DNA of 64,000 nt. Origin: Caballeronia choica. Its GTDB lineage: Bacteria; Pseudomonadota; Gammaproteobacteria; Burkholderiales; Burkholderiaceae. The notes under the pieces are model-generated. The model was not told where the DNA came from and did not search any database. It saw only the letters and a program-made list of their open reading frames with translations. Both the position numbers and the translations under genes were made by a program. Of the stretch, positions 1-9,118 are shown piece after piece. The stretch is taken from assembly GCF_001544535.1 (NCBI RefSeq), contig NZ_FCON02000020.1:31178-95177 (forward strand). Direction: 5' to 3'. Positions within the stretch are counted from its first letter, which is position 1. Every line of letters begins with the position of its first letter.

Positions 1-466
1 GGCGTTGAACCAAATAGTCGCCATCGCTAATCCAGGTGCCGAACGCGCCGTGCGCGCCCGGGTTCCACGGTGTGCGGTCCGACACCCGGATGAAGTCGAA
101 GTGACGGCACGGTTCATCCAGAGAGGAACAAGCCGCCGCCAGAAACACCGCGTAGTTGTACTGGGGCTCCAACCGCCGGCGCTTATCGGAGCTCAGGTCG
201 GCAGCAAATTTCTGGCCACCAGCGAGCCGCAAGGCGTAAAACGTCGATTCGACCGTCGCACGGAAAGCGCCGCCCGGCTCGGCGTGGAGCTCGGGCGTCA
301 ACGGCATGGACGAGAACCACACAGCGCAGCGCCGAAGCACCGAGAGCCATTTGCGCTCGAACTCCGCCTGCGTGCTCTCGTTGGCGCACTGGCGCACGAG
401 TTCGATGCGCTTTTGGTGAGTCGCGAGCAACGCATCGGATGCGATCGGATGATGGGCGCTCGACAT
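1..466 (-). CDS. TraI_2/MOBH-type relaxase, N-terminal part (runs off the window)
   Basis: The reading frame starts at the ATG at 466, which overlaps the virB6 stop (TGATG), and continues past base 1, so about 155 N-terminal residues are visible. The pattern HAEPGG followed by FYALRLA, then RRRLEP, and later TPWNP with a W/Y-rich tail matches the layout of the TraI_2 domain of MOBH relaxases. In that family these positions usually read HHxGPGG and an HD-type LCHDIGKP; here the latter region reads AACSSLDEP, so the usual His-Asp pair is absent. It is the last visible gene of the virB operon, which fits a DNA-processing role. It could also be a TraI_2-domain paralogue rather than the active relaxase; the family call is moderately sure. 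Confidence 0.6.
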   Translation of the reverse strand, partial: MSSAHHPIASDALLATHQKRIELVRQCANESTQAEFERKWLSVLRRCAVWFSSMPLTPELHAEPGGAFRATVESTFYALRLAGGQKFAADLSSDKRRRLEPQYNYAVFLAAACSSLDEPCRHFDFIRVSDRTPWNPGAHGAFGTWISDGDYLVQR

Positions 467-1494
467 CAGAAGAAACCCCGCGCCAGCTTGAGCGGACCCG
501 TGCCAGTCGCGCTCGCTCCACCACCGAATATGCCCGCCAGCTTTGGAATTTCGAACGACAGCAGCAAAATGAACACGGCCAAGTTGAACACAAAACCGGA
601 ATTAACCGTCGTTCCTGCATGTTGCGCTGACGCGGCAACAGAATCTGCGATTGCGTGACCCATAAGCTTCATCAAAATTGCGACCGCGACAACGTACATG
701 CCCGCGCTGATCATCCAATCGAGCCACTTCACGAAGTAGTTGCGCGTATAGCTGGAGAATCCCAACGCAATGGCAATCGGGCCGAGGACGATACCGAAGG
801 CTGCCTGAACTTGCCCAATCGCCGAAAAGTACATGAAAACGACCGCTGCGATGCACATCGCCAAAAATGCAAGAGCCAACATGAGGATGTCCGCAACCAT
901 CCCGTTCATGTCTGTGGCGGCTCGAAGCACACTTACCTGCTGTCGTAACGCATCCAGGATCGTTCCGCCTAACGTGGCCATCTGTGTCGCGGCCGAGTTG
1001 CTCGTTGCGCCACCAATTTGGACCGCAAGATCGTTGAACCAGCTGTAAAAGCCCGGCGCAGCCGTCGTATAGCCCAGATAGAGCGCCACAAAAACGCCAA
1101 CAATGGCGATCTCCTCGAACAGATTCACCCATGCGGCGATAGGGTGGTGTGTCCCGGAGAACCTCACCCCTGCCAGAACCAGGGTGATAACGCCCAGCCC
1201 CCAGGCAAACTTGTCGGCTTCTTTTCTGACGCTCTCGCTTGCAGTGACGGCGGTCGAAATCAGGTTGCCGACGAGCCCGCTGATCTGGGTCAACGCTTGG
1301 CTGGATCCGACAGCAAAATCACCGGCCCTGTTCGGATTCTGTGATGCTGCAGACGTCGACGAGGACGTCGAGGCCGTGGTGCCGGCGGAATCTGTCTGGG
1401 CGAACGCGGACGCACAGCCGAGGCTCGCGACCAAGAACACGCAGACGCTTACGAGAAAAGCGCGCACGGTGCGCGAAAAGCAAAGGTTCGACAC
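466..1494 (-). CDS. virB6: VirB6/TrbL-like T4SS inner-membrane protein
   Basis: 342 aa. It has an N-terminal signal-like segment (residues about 8-32), a Ser/Thr-rich linker, then several hydrophobic helices (about 95-110, 130-150, 200-225, 230-250, 262-285, 305-325). This is the multi-pass layout of VirB6/TrbL proteins, which form the inner-membrane base of type IV secretion systems. It follows virB5 with no gap and its stop overlaps the start of the TraI_2-like gene, so it lies in one operon. The family call rests on topology and on position after VirB4-VirB5 rather than on a strict motif. Confidence 0.85.
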   Translation of the reverse strand: MSNLCFSRTVRAFLVSVCVFLVASLGCASAFAQTDSAGTTASTSSSTSAASQNPNRAGDFAVGSSQALTQISGLVGNLISTAVTASESVRKEADKFAWGLGVITLVLAGVRFSGTHHPIAAWVNLFEEIAIVGVFVALYLGYTTAAPGFYSWFNDLAVQIGGATSNSAATQMATLGGTILDALRQQVSVLRAATDMNGMVADILMLALAFLAMCIAAVVFMYFSAIGQVQAAFGIVLGPIAIALGFSSYTRNYFVKWLDWMISAGMYVVAVAILMKLMGHAIADSVAASAQHAGTTVNSGFVFNLAVFILLLSFEIPKLAGIFGGGASATGTGPLKLARGFF

Positions 1495-2259
1495 TTATTG
1501 CCCCAGAACGGTCGACGAGCTGATTTTCGCTTTGTACGTCTCGCGCTCGCTGTCGAGCTGCGCCTTGAGCGCGGCGCGCGCGGTGGTACTCGCCTTGTCG
1601 TCGGCCGCCTTCGCGGACTGTTCGACAGCATCGCTCTGCTGCTTGGCGGCCATCATTTGCAGAAGATCACCGTTCTGGCTCGCGACGATATCGAGCATGT
1701 GGGTCGTCAGTTGCGCGGTTGCCTCCATCGTCGGCGACATGTTCAACTGGTCCTGAATCTCCTGGCGGCGTTTGGCGAGCACCCCTACGTGGGAGATGAC
1801 GTCATTACCCTGTTGAAACAGTTGCCTGGCCATCTTGTCGTTGTTCTCGATGAGCGTATTCTGGTCCGCGAACCACTGAGAGGCCGTCTTCCCGGACTGC
1901 GTAATCAGAGCCTGGACCTTCGTCGCATACTCGGCGTTGCTTTGCAGACCGCCATAGAGGGACTTCAGGCCGTCGGTGTACTTCGACAGACTCCCGATGT
2001 CGCCGTTGATCGTCGTAATCTGCGCCAGCATGGCGGCCGGATTCAGGTTGGTCGCCTGCTTCAGTTGATTGAGCATCATCTGGTACTGGTAGATCAGGTT
2101 GGTGTCTTGATAGACCTCCCCCTTCACCGCCGCTGCCGCGGTGATTGTGTTTTTGACGAAGTTCGTCGGATCGAACACGGTCGTCCACGCCCCCGCCTGT
2201 TGCACGAATCCGAAAGTCAGTACGGTCGTGGCAAAGCACCTGATCAGCTTTTTCATCAT
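1495..2259 (-). CDS. virB5: VirB5-like T4SS minor pilus protein
   Basis: 254 aa, taking the MMKK start (ATG at 2259); the longer open frame upstream overlaps the end of virB4 and is not protein-like. The N-terminus is a signal peptide ending near AGAW. The mature part is helical and Gln-rich, with segments such as LNQLKQA and MAAKQQS, typical of VirB5 minor pilus/adhesin proteins that cap the conjugative pilus. It lies 29 bases after virB4 and abuts virB6. Sequence conservation in this family is low, so position in the operon carries weight. Confidence 0.8.
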   Translation of the reverse strand: MMKKLIRCFATTVLTFGFVQQAGAWTTVFDPTNFVKNTITAAAAVKGEVYQDTNLIYQYQMMLNQLKQATNLNPAAMLAQITTINGDIGSLSKYTDGLKSLYGGLQSNAEYATKVQALITQSGKTASQWFADQNTLIENNDKMARQLFQQGNDVISHVGVLAKRRQEIQDQLNMSPTMEATAQLTTHMLDIVASQNGDLLQMMAAKQQSDAVEQSAKAADDKASTTARAALKAQLDSERETYKAKISSSTVLGQ

Positions 2260-2288
2260 GATGGGAAGGCCCCGCGAAATCTTAGAAG

Positions 2289-4751
2289 TTATGCGTTTGC
2301 GAGCACGTCTCGCACATACGCGTCTTGCCAGTTGTCGACGCCTGACTTCATATGCTTGTCGAGCAGCGCTTGCGCACGCCCATCCGAGCGGAGGTAGGCG
2401 AGCGCCTCCTTCGAGAAAGCAGCCTGCAGCATGCGGGTCTGAGTCGACGTCACCCACAGGTAGTCACGGTTCGGCACTGCGTCGGTGATCATCTTGATCT
2501 GGTGCAGCGTGAGCCCGAAAATCTCCTGATAGAGCTCCAGATTGTTGATGGCGTCGCTGTTCGGCAGGTAAATCAGGTTCGGGATGTTCTCTTTCAGAAT
2601 CTCGAAGTTCGGCACACGTCGCAATTGACCGAGCGACTGCGTCGCCATGAGAAGGCCAGCGTTGAGCTTGCGAATCGTCACCGCCCAGATTTCGAGGCGC
2701 GCGTAAAACTTGGGGTAGGTGAAAAAGAATCCCGCTTCTTCAATTTCGATCACGGTGTAGCGCTTGCCGTCGAGAATTTGCGCGATCCGGTAGAACGCGT
2801 AGTCCATGAAGAGCGCGGCGGCGACCGGATAGTTCTGGAACAAGTCGCCCATCTCGATCGACAGATCATCCGAGAGCGAGAAGCCGTCCTCGACGTGGTC
2901 GAAGAATCGACCGTTCTTCTGACCGCTGGTCCACACCTGCAGGCGTTCGCGCAAATCGGCGGGCAGCAGCGTGTACAGACCTGACAGGCACCAGTCCTCG
3001 CGCTCGTAGGCGCCGGCCAAGGCCACAATGCTGTTGTAAATTTCGGTCTCTTGCGTCGGGGTGCAGGTGTAGTCTTCGCCCTCGATCACGAGCTTGACCC
3101 ATTCCGCCACGTAGGCCCAATGCTTCTCCCCGCCGATCAGGGAGAGCGGATTCACAGACGTCGCCGCCTCGAACCGGCCCGTCGCATCGATGAAGCGTCC
3201 GCCGCCGAGCAGGGTCGGGATGCGGGTCGAACGGTCCTTGTCGAACCGGATGCGCCGTGCACCGTGACGGCCTGTCTGCGACAACAGGAAATTGAGCATC
3301 ACGGACTTCCCGGCCCCGATTGGGCCGACGACGAGCGTGTGAGCCTTGCCACCAGGGTGATGCAGGTCGACGTTCTGCAGGGTCCGATGGCGCGTGGGCA
3401 GCACCGTGAGCGGCCCTGTCTTGCTGCCTGATTGCTGCGTGAGCCATTCGTTGACAGTCGCTCCCTCGCCGACACTGCAAAGCGGGGCGATGTCCGACAC
3501 GGCGGGAGTCTCGACAAATTGCAGGCGTTTCTGTTGATCCCAACGCCCAGGCAGTGTGGAGGCCCATGCCGCGAATAGATTGTCGGTCTCCTGAATCACC
3601 CCGAAGCCCGCGTTACCAATGACGCCCACGACCTGACGCGTTGCGTCCTCGCACTCTTCCGGCGTGCTGCCGTAGACGACGATCGAGATGTTGGCGAACC
3701 CGTACTGCTGGCCTTCGGCGTCCAGTCTCGCGAGTGCGTCGCTCGCCTCCTTTGCCAATAGCTCGCGGCCTTCGTCGTTTTTCTGTTCTTCTTTTGTCGC
3801 CCACTGCTTGAGGATCGCGACAGGATTGAACGCGGCGGCCTTGTAGAAGCCCCGGATCTTTTTGATGTAGGCACTCGCACGTGAAGAGTCGAGAAACCGG
3901 TACATCACGCACACGTCTAGCTCCGCATCAACTTGCGAGAGCACGTCGAGCGATGCCTCCTGAAAGCCCATCCATTCCTTGACGCCAATGATGCGCGCGT
4001 AGACCTTGCCGTGCGCGGACTCGAACATGAGTTCCTTCGCCCCGATCGTCACGAACGTCTCGGTCAGGTGCGTATCGAGCATCGTCACCGGATAGCGCAC
4101 GCGGCGCTTTGGCGTGCTCGGATTCGCTCGCTGATGGAGGAGCGACAGTGCGTTCTGCAATTGCAGACGTCTCATCTTCAAGCGCGTGACGCCGCCGGTA
4201 AAACCATCGATCACGGCCTCAAAGCGCTTGATTTCGTTCTGGAGCTTGGTGAGGTCGAAAACGAACGCACTTCGCGCCAGAAGCAGGTCCTTCGCGGCTT
4301 CGAACAGCGCGACGGCCAGATTCTTGCCGCCGACGGTCATGTGGTAGCCGACCTTGTCGAAGATGCGGGAAAGTCCGGTCTCAGGTGTGAATGCAAGCGA
4401 GAGCGAGTGCGAGTTGCGGAAATACTTGCCGCTGCCAATGTTGGACCGATTGATGGCGTCTACACGCGCGTCTGCGGTTGACGAAAAATCGCCATCGATG
4501 GTGCCCTTCACCCGTCGGTGTGAGACCCGCCACCACGCCGTGACGCGGTGATCGAAGTTCCGGCATGCGTGATCGAGGTTGTCGCGCGCGGCGCTGATGT
4601 CGCCCGGATTGGGTGTGTCGGCGTCAATTCCTTCGAACTCGAAGACCGTCAGGAGCGACCCGTCCTTATCGAGCACCAGTTCGGGCGTGACCATCGTCAT
4701 CCACGGCGCGATTTCTTGCACCGGGCGCTTGGTGAAGGTCATTTTCAGCAT
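2289..4751 (-). CDS. virB4: VirB4-type conjugation ATPase
   Basis: 820 aa, the usual VirB4/CagE length. Walker A is GPIGAGKS near residue 482 and a Walker B-like IEIEEAG follows near residue 680. The N-terminal CagE_TrbE_VirB region precedes the ATPase domain, and MATQSLGQLRR matches the conserved motor motif of the family. It energises pilus biogenesis and substrate transfer at the inner membrane. It overlaps virB3 by 7 bases, a sign of translational coupling. This is the most certain gene of the locus. Confidence 0.96.
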   Translation of the reverse strand: MLKMTFTKRPVQEIAPWMTMVTPELVLDKDGSLLTVFEFEGIDADTPNPGDISAARDNLDHACRNFDHRVTAWWRVSHRRVKGTIDGDFSSTADARVDAINRSNIGSGKYFRNSHSLSLAFTPETGLSRIFDKVGYHMTVGGKNLAVALFEAAKDLLLARSAFVFDLTKLQNEIKRFEAVIDGFTGGVTRLKMRRLQLQNALSLLHQRANPSTPKRRVRYPVTMLDTHLTETFVTIGAKELMFESAHGKVYARIIGVKEWMGFQEASLDVLSQVDAELDVCVMYRFLDSSRASAYIKKIRGFYKAAAFNPVAILKQWATKEEQKNDEGRELLAKEASDALARLDAEGQQYGFANISIVVYGSTPEECEDATRQVVGVIGNAGFGVIQETDNLFAAWASTLPGRWDQQKRLQFVETPAVSDIAPLCSVGEGATVNEWLTQQSGSKTGPLTVLPTRHRTLQNVDLHHPGGKAHTLVVGPIGAGKSVMLNFLLSQTGRHGARRIRFDKDRSTRIPTLLGGGRFIDATGRFEAATSVNPLSLIGGEKHWAYVAEWVKLVIEGEDYTCTPTQETEIYNSIVALAGAYEREDWCLSGLYTLLPADLRERLQVWTSGQKNGRFFDHVEDGFSLSDDLSIEMGDLFQNYPVAAALFMDYAFYRIAQILDGKRYTVIEIEEAGFFFTYPKFYARLEIWAVTIRKLNAGLLMATQSLGQLRRVPNFEILKENIPNLIYLPNSDAINNLELYQEIFGLTLHQIKMITDAVPNRDYLWVTSTQTRMLQAAFSKEALAYLRSDGRAQALLDKHMKSGVDNWQDAYVRDVLANA

Positions 4752-5053
4752 GGGAGGTCCTGATCGAATCCGTACGGGCGCTTGAACCGCGCGCCGCTCT
4801 TTCCATTGGATCCCGGCTCATACACGTCCGGATAGCGGTTGTAGACCAACATGACCAGTCGCCACCACGGGTCTTTCGAGCTTTTCCAGCGCAGGAAAAG
4901 ATGCACGATTACGCCCACCACCAGAAACGACGGACTCCAACTGGTGTACGAGAGCAACGCGGTGAGCGTGCCGTTCAGAATCGCAAGCATGCGATCGGCG
5001 CCGCCCATCTGGCGTGGCAAGGAAAGCCCGCGACTGACCTTGTGCTGGCGCAT
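4745..5053 (-). CDS. virB3: VirB3-like T4SS membrane protein
   Basis: 102 aa. A short N-terminal segment ending in the RGLSLPRQMGGADR region is followed by two adjacent hydrophobic stretches (about residues 22-52) and a polar tail. This is the VirB3/TrbD layout, a small inner-membrane partner of VirB4. It sits between the pilin gene (1 base away) and virB4 (overlap), the canonical B2-B3-B4 order. Confidence 0.88.
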   Translation of the reverse strand: MRQHKVSRGLSLPRQMGGADRMLAILNGTLTALLSYTSWSPSFLVVGVIVHLFLRWKSSKDPWWRLVMLVYNRYPDVYEPGSNGKSGARFKRPYGFDQDLPC

Positions 5054-5054
5054 A

Positions 5055-5408
5055 TCAGCAGGCGTTGGTCATGTGGAAGTGATCGCGCATGATCGGCACA
5101 GCCACCGAAGCGATGCCGAGGCCGACCAGCACCACCGAGAACGTCTTCGCGATATTGCTTTCCGAATTGGCCACTGCGACACCGCCGAGCGTGATGAGCA
5201 CGATCCCGATGCCGTACAGATAGGGGCCGCTGATCAGGTTGCTGATCGTGCAGATAATGTCGGTCAGGCCCGTAAGCGACGAGTAGTCGCCTGCCGCCAT
5301 CGCCGTGATCGATACGACGCTCAGCAGCGCTCCAGCGAGCATCGGTCTGCCGGGCCGTAGCTTCTTCGCCACCGCAGCAGCCGTGCTCATCACCTTCTTT
5401 CCCTTCAT
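5055..5408 (-). CDS. virB2: VirB2-type conjugative pilin
   Basis: 117 aa from the ATG at 5408, preceded by GGGAG at a good distance. A long signal sequence ends near ITAMAAGDY, then come two hydrophobic helices (about residues 47-75 and 88-107) separated by a short polar loop, the standard VirB2/TrbC pilin topology. The protein would be processed and polymerised into the conjugative pilus. The longer open frame to 5726 is a shadow of virB11. Confidence 0.9.
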   Translation of the reverse strand: MKGKKVMSTAAAVAKKLRPGRPMLAGALLSVVSITAMAAGDYSSLTGLTDIICTISNLISGPYLYGIGIVLITLGGVAVANSESNIAKTFSVVLVGLGIASVAVPIMRDHFHMTNAC

Positions 5409-5421
5409 GTTGATACTCCCG

Positions 5422-6471
5422 TCAAAAAACGCGTTGTAGGTCATAGTCGTTGTTGTGAAAGCCCCGGATTTCGAGGATCTCGGAGACGTGGCGCATCTCG
5501 CCGGTGCGTTTGAAATGCACCACATAGTTGAAGCAATCCGCGATGTTCTTGCGCATGTCTTCAAGTTCCCATCGGGATCCCGGCGGGATGCCCAACATCG
5601 CGAGGCTCTCCAAACGGCTGAGTGCCGTGCGAGCGTTATTGGCGTGAAGGGACGCGAGGCCGCCGTCGTGGCCGGTGTTGAGCGCTTGCAGGAGGTCGTA
5701 GGCTTCGCCGCCGCGCACTTCGCCAACGATGATTCGGTCAGGGCGAAATCGCAGGCAGAGCGCCACCAGAAGTTGCGTGGTGACGTTGGTATCGATGTTC
5801 GAAAGCAGTCGAACGCGATTTGGTACGTAGAGCTTCAACTCCATCGTGTCTTCGATGGTGACCACACGCTGGTCAGCCGGGATCGTGCCGATCAGTGCGT
5901 TCAGGAAGGTCGTCTTGCCCGCCGAGGTGCCGCCGGCGACAAGTACGTTTTTTCGCGACTGCACGAGCGCGACCAGGGCGCGCATCAACGCCTCGTTCTC
6001 GATGCCTTCGTCGAAGTGAATGGCTTCTGCCGCTGCGGGACGCGCGTGGGCGGCGGAGAACGCCCCCATGCTCACGTAGTCCTCCATCGTGAGCTTGGAT
6101 TCGCGGTGCTTGCGGATGCTGAGCGCGTGGCCGTCGATTGCCGTGGGGCTCATCACCGCGGCAACCCGCAGATTCTGATGACCGGCGTTGATGATGCCCT
6201 TGTCGCTGCCGGCGCGCGCGGACTTGTCCACCGACGAGGCGAGCGCACGGATCGCGGCCTCGAGATGTTGCGGACGCAAATCAACGTTCACGCGGGACAT
6301 CACGCCGCGATGCTCAACCCAGACGTTGCGGTAATCGTTGATCATGATTTCCGCAAGCTCGGGCGCGTCAAGCTGTTCTTTCAGTGGCGAGAGTGCCTGA
6401 AAGAACATGCGTACCGCCTCAGCTTCGAGCGGGCGCAGTTTTAGCAAGTGATTGTCGGCAGAGTCGGTCAT
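5422..6471 (-). CDS. virB11: VirB11-type secretion ATPase
   Basis: 349 aa from the ATG at 6471. Walker A is GGTSAGKTT, followed by an Asp box (VVTIEDTMEL), Walker B region (RIIVGEVRGGEAYD) and His box (GGLASLHANNA), the full VirB11/GspE hexameric ATPase set. It is the first gene of the minus-strand virB operon and lies 13 bases before virB2. In many systems virB11 comes last, so the order B11-B2-B3-B4-B5-B6 is worth noting; the same B11-first order is known for Trb-type loci (trbB). Confidence 0.95.
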   Translation of the reverse strand: MTDSADNHLLKLRPLEAEAVRMFFQALSPLKEQLDAPELAEIMINDYRNVWVEHRGVMSRVNVDLRPQHLEAAIRALASSVDKSARAGSDKGIINAGHQNLRVAAVMSPTAIDGHALSIRKHRESKLTMEDYVSMGAFSAAHARPAAAEAIHFDEGIENEALMRALVALVQSRKNVLVAGGTSAGKTTFLNALIGTIPADQRVVTIEDTMELKLYVPNRVRLLSNIDTNVTTQLLVALCLRFRPDRIIVGEVRGGEAYDLLQALNTGHDGGLASLHANNARTALSRLESLAMLGIPPGSRWELEDMRKNIADCFNYVVHFKRTGEMRHVSEILEIRGFHNNDYDLQRVF

Positions 6472-6800
6472 GCGATGCTTTTCGGGCGATCTAACAATGC
6501 GACTATTGTTGAGGGAACCCTGGCGCGGCAGGCCGCAAAAGCGATGTGAAATCAAGCGGCTTTCGCTGATCCCGAAGATTAGCGATGGGCTGGGGGCCGT
6601 CGAGACGAGTACGACCGCCGGGGACCGTCACCGAGACCACCATTGATATCTCGTCGAGGACCCGCATTGCCGTGAGACGGAGTGGATGTAACGTGTTACA
6701 TCCACTTTTGAGGAAAGACCCCGAGAATCGTATAGCTTTCGATCCCACACCGCGCGGGAGAGACGGTAGGGTTTTTGTAGAATGGGCTTTTCGAGCCAAC
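6472..6800. other. Divergent intergenic region between virB11 and the 6801 gene
   Basis: 329 bases without a convincing gene. It holds the 26-bp palindrome and promoter described separately (6681-6736) on the plus-strand side. No equally clear promoter for the virB11 operon could be picked by eye. Confidence 0.6.
6681..6736 (+). promoter_or_regulatory. Palindromic operator plus promoter (copy P1)
   Basis: Two 12-bp arms (AGTGGATGTAAC / GTTACATCCACT) with a 2-bp centre span 6681-6706. A promoter follows: TTGAGG at 6708-6713, a spacer of exactly 17, and TATAGC at 6731-6736. The distance from palindrome centre to the -35 is 14.5 bp, identical to copy P2 at 23242-23291. It faces the 6801 gene and lies about 200 bp upstream of virB11 on the other strand, so one protein bound here could affect both. 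Confidence 0.75.
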
Positions 6801-7283
6801 ATGTCATCGGCTATGCGCGTCGGCCGCCCGGTCAAACCTCTTCCTCAACCTCATTGCGAGTACTGCGGCAAGGCTGCGGTGCTTGCACGCGTCGGCGACG
6901 AAGCCTACCCGTACCGCGACGATCATGGACCACTATGGATTTGCGCTTCATGTCAGGCGTGGATCGGCACCTTCCCGCGCAGCGCGCGTCACGTCCCGCT
7001 CGGGCGACTCGCGGATGCGACGCTTCGAGATCTGAAAGCGAAACTACACGCGGCGCTCGAACCACTCGTACAGGCGAAGATGCGACGCGACGGCTGCAAT
7101 GTCTTCGAAGCACGCGCCAAGGGCTACCGGTGGCTCGCCAAGCAAATTGGGCTAGAGCCGGAGAAAGGCTCGATTCACGCGCTCGACGCTGAGCAGTGTG
7201 AGCGAGCAATCGCGATCGTCGAGCAATTCGAGCGGCAGCGCGGACGCAGCAGCCCTTCAGAATCGGCCTGGGACGATCGTTAA
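6801..7283 (+). CDS. Zinc-finger protein, DUF3268-like
   Basis: 160 aa from the ATG at 6801. The N-terminus has CEYCG and, about 30 residues later, CASCQAWIGT, two CxxC pairs forming a zinc ribbon. A helical tail with a QIGL segment and a charged C-terminus follows. This matches the small plasmid and phage proteins annotated as zinc-finger-containing DUF3268. The molecular role is unknown. It is the first gene after operator P1, so it is likely repressed or activated by whatever binds there. The longer frame starting at 6585 would cross the operator and is unlikely. Confidence 0.75.
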   Translation: MSSAMRVGRPVKPLPQPHCEYCGKAAVLARVGDEAYPYRDDHGPLWICASCQAWIGTFPRSARHVPLGRLADATLRDLKAKLHAALEPLVQAKMRRDGCNVFEARAKGYRWLAKQIGLEPEKGSIHALDAEQCERAIAIVEQFERQRGRSSPSESAWDDR

Positions 7284-7309
7284 TCCAAACCGGTCGATTC
7301 TATTCGTCC

Positions 7310-7774
7310 ATGACTCGGCCACCTCTTTCCAAGCGCTCAGCCCGGGCGGGGCGCGCGCGGCTCGAAAAAAAGCGCTTGCTGCCCATCCCGCGTGCGGTCG
7401 CCGACGAACTCGCCCTCCATGCTCACCTCTCGTTGGAGGCCATTGGCGCCGACGTGGACGAAATCCCTCCCGCGCAGGCCGTCTCTGAGGTCGTTCTGCT
7501 CGCTCGGTATCTGTCCGACGCAAGGCGCGGCGTGCTTCCCGATGAAACGTGCTCGCCGCAGACCGCGCGATGGCGGGGGTGTGACTGCGGCCGTGATACG
7601 GGCAGGTGGGACGTTTCCTCACAGGCCATTTTCGCGTTGCTGGCCGCGATTGTCTGGCTGTACGACCGTCAGTTGCAGACCGCGCCGCTTGCCGCGTTGA
7701 CCACCACGAGTGACCGACTTGACCGGTACAAAGCCGGCGAAGCCTATCAGCCGTTGCAAAAGCGGCGCGCATAA
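7310..7774 (+). CDS. Hypothetical protein
   Basis: 154 aa. A basic N-terminus (about 25 residues) is followed by a helical region, then a Cys/Trp-containing segment (WRGCDCG) and one hydrophobic stretch (about residues 105-120). I do not recognise a family. It follows the zinc-finger gene by 26 bases in the same direction and ends just before a strong bidirectional terminator, so the two probably form one operon under P1. Confidence 0.6.
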   Translation: MTRPPLSKRSARAGRARLEKKRLLPIPRAVADELALHAHLSLEAIGADVDEIPPAQAVSEVVLLARYLSDARRGVLPDETCSPQTARWRGCDCGRDTGRWDVSSQAIFALLAAIVWLYDRQLQTAPLAALTTTSDRLDRYKAGEAYQPLQKRRA

Positions 7775-7783
7775 AGACAAAAA

Positions 7784-7800
7784 GCCCCGCATTGCGGGGC
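7784..7800. terminator. Bidirectional intrinsic terminator
   Basis: GCCCCGC-att-GCGGGGC. On the minus strand the stem is followed by TTTTTG, so it closes the 7838-11171 operon; on the plus strand it lies 10 bases after the 7310 gene. Confidence 0.85.
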
Positions 7801-7837
7801 TTCGTCCTTCAGAAAACATGTCCGGGCACGCCCGGGT

Positions 7838-9109
7838 CTAGCAAATCACTTCCACCGTTTCGCCGAACGGCGCCTTCCGCGCGCGCGTAAGCCGCGTGGT
7901 CGACGCCCACAGCACCGGAAAGTGCGGCACAACGGCCGGAAAGCGTCCCTCCATATCGGTCAAGTAGACCAGAAAGGCGGGATTCAATCCGTCCGCAATG
8001 ACGCGGTTGAATGGGTCGGCGAAAGCCGTGCCGCCCCCGCCACGCACCGGCTTGATCTCCGGCGAGTCGCCTCGCTCGAAAATCTGCACCTGCGTCACGC
8101 GCGTATCGCAATCCATCACGACCAGCCGCGCCGGCTTCAACGAGTGAAATACCGACAGGATTTCCGCATCGAACTGCGCCTGCGTGTCGTCGAACACCGA
8201 GCCGCTCGAGTCACGAACGAAGACTGCATCTCCTATCGCCGGGGTATGCAGCGCGGGCAAGTAAAACCCGAGATGCAGATACCGTCGGTTCGGCGCCGCG
8301 AAGCTGTAGTCCGACGGCGACGACTGCTGCGCGAAGCGATGGAGCACCGCGCGCCAGTCGACGACCGGCCGAGCTGCCTCCCCCGCCATTGCCAGCAAAT
8401 CACCGGGCAGCTTGCCGCGCATCGCGGCCGCTTTCGCGGCCTGAGTCACCGCGACCTTCCACTCGGTTTCCTTCACCGGTTTATCCGGCCCCTTGTAGGG
8501 GCGGACTTCGCCGAACGAACCGTTCTGAGACGCGGGTTTGTCGCCAGGCTGCTGCCCTGGCGACAAACCCGGCTGACCGGACGAACCCGGCTGTGGCTGC
8601 CCTTGCGAGCCTGATTGCTGCTTGAGCTGGCCGGGATGCGGCTGCTGGGCGGGAGGCTGTTTGTTCTTCGCCTCCTGCGTCAGCAAACCGTAGATCTCTT
8701 CCGCTGATTTGCCGGTGTAGCGCGCGTCGACCAATGCCCCTTTCGGCAAGACCATGCCCGCCGACAGTACGATCGGATTGATCGCATAGTCGCAGGCATC
8801 GTTCCATCGGTCCGGATCGCGCGGGCCTTGGCGCCAGCAATGGCCGTTGGCCACATGCAGCACTTCGTGCGCAACCACGCCGCGCACCTCCAGGTCGCTC
8901 AGGGTGTTGAGGTACCCCGGGTTGTAGCCCAGCGTTTCCCCGTCCACCCAGAAGGTCTTGGCGGTGCGGTCTTCGGCGACTTTCAATCGAAGCGCGAGTG
9001 CCCCGAAGAAAGGTTGCGAAAGAACGAGCTCGGTTCGCTGCCGGGCAATGCGCGGATGGACCGCGCCACTGCCTGACATGCTTCCTAGCACCATCGCATT
9101 GCGGTCCAT
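7838..9109 (-). CDS. VWA-like / DUF2201 metallopeptidase-like protein
   Basis: 423 aa. HEVLH occurs at residues 81-85, followed by NGH and later WNDACDYAIN, the layout of the DUF2201 zinc metallopeptidase-like domain. A Gln/Pro/Gly-rich linker lies around residues 150-200. The C-terminal half carries a VWA-type DSSGS (DxSxS) metal site. The pairing of this protein with a MoxR AAA ATPase two genes upstream is a known chaperone-like association, so it likely acts with that ATPase on an unknown target. It is the last gene of a three-gene minus-strand run. Confidence 0.85.
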   Translation of the reverse strand: MDRNAMVLGSMSGSGAVHPRIARQRTELVLSQPFFGALALRLKVAEDRTAKTFWVDGETLGYNPGYLNTLSDLEVRGVVAHEVLHVANGHCWRQGPRDPDRWNDACDYAINPIVLSAGMVLPKGALVDARYTGKSAEEIYGLLTQEAKNKQPPAQQPHPGQLKQQSGSQGQPQPGSSGQPGLSPGQQPGDKPASQNGSFGEVRPYKGPDKPVKETEWKVAVTQAAKAAAMRGKLPGDLLAMAGEAARPVVDWRAVLHRFAQQSSPSDYSFAAPNRRYLHLGFYLPALHTPAIGDAVFVRDSSGSVFDDTQAQFDAEILSVFHSLKPARLVVMDCDTRVTQVQIFERGDSPEIKPVRGGGGTAFADPFNRVIADGLNPAFLVYLTDMEGRFPAVVPHFPVLWASTTRLTRARKAPFGETVEVIC

Positions 9110-9118
9110 GATGCCCCC

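Noticed and set aside
8521-8620. Inverted repeat GCCAGG...CCTGGC and Gln/Pro repeats in the VWA gene
   Set aside because: Explained by codons of the low-complexity linker; not placed near a gene boundary.
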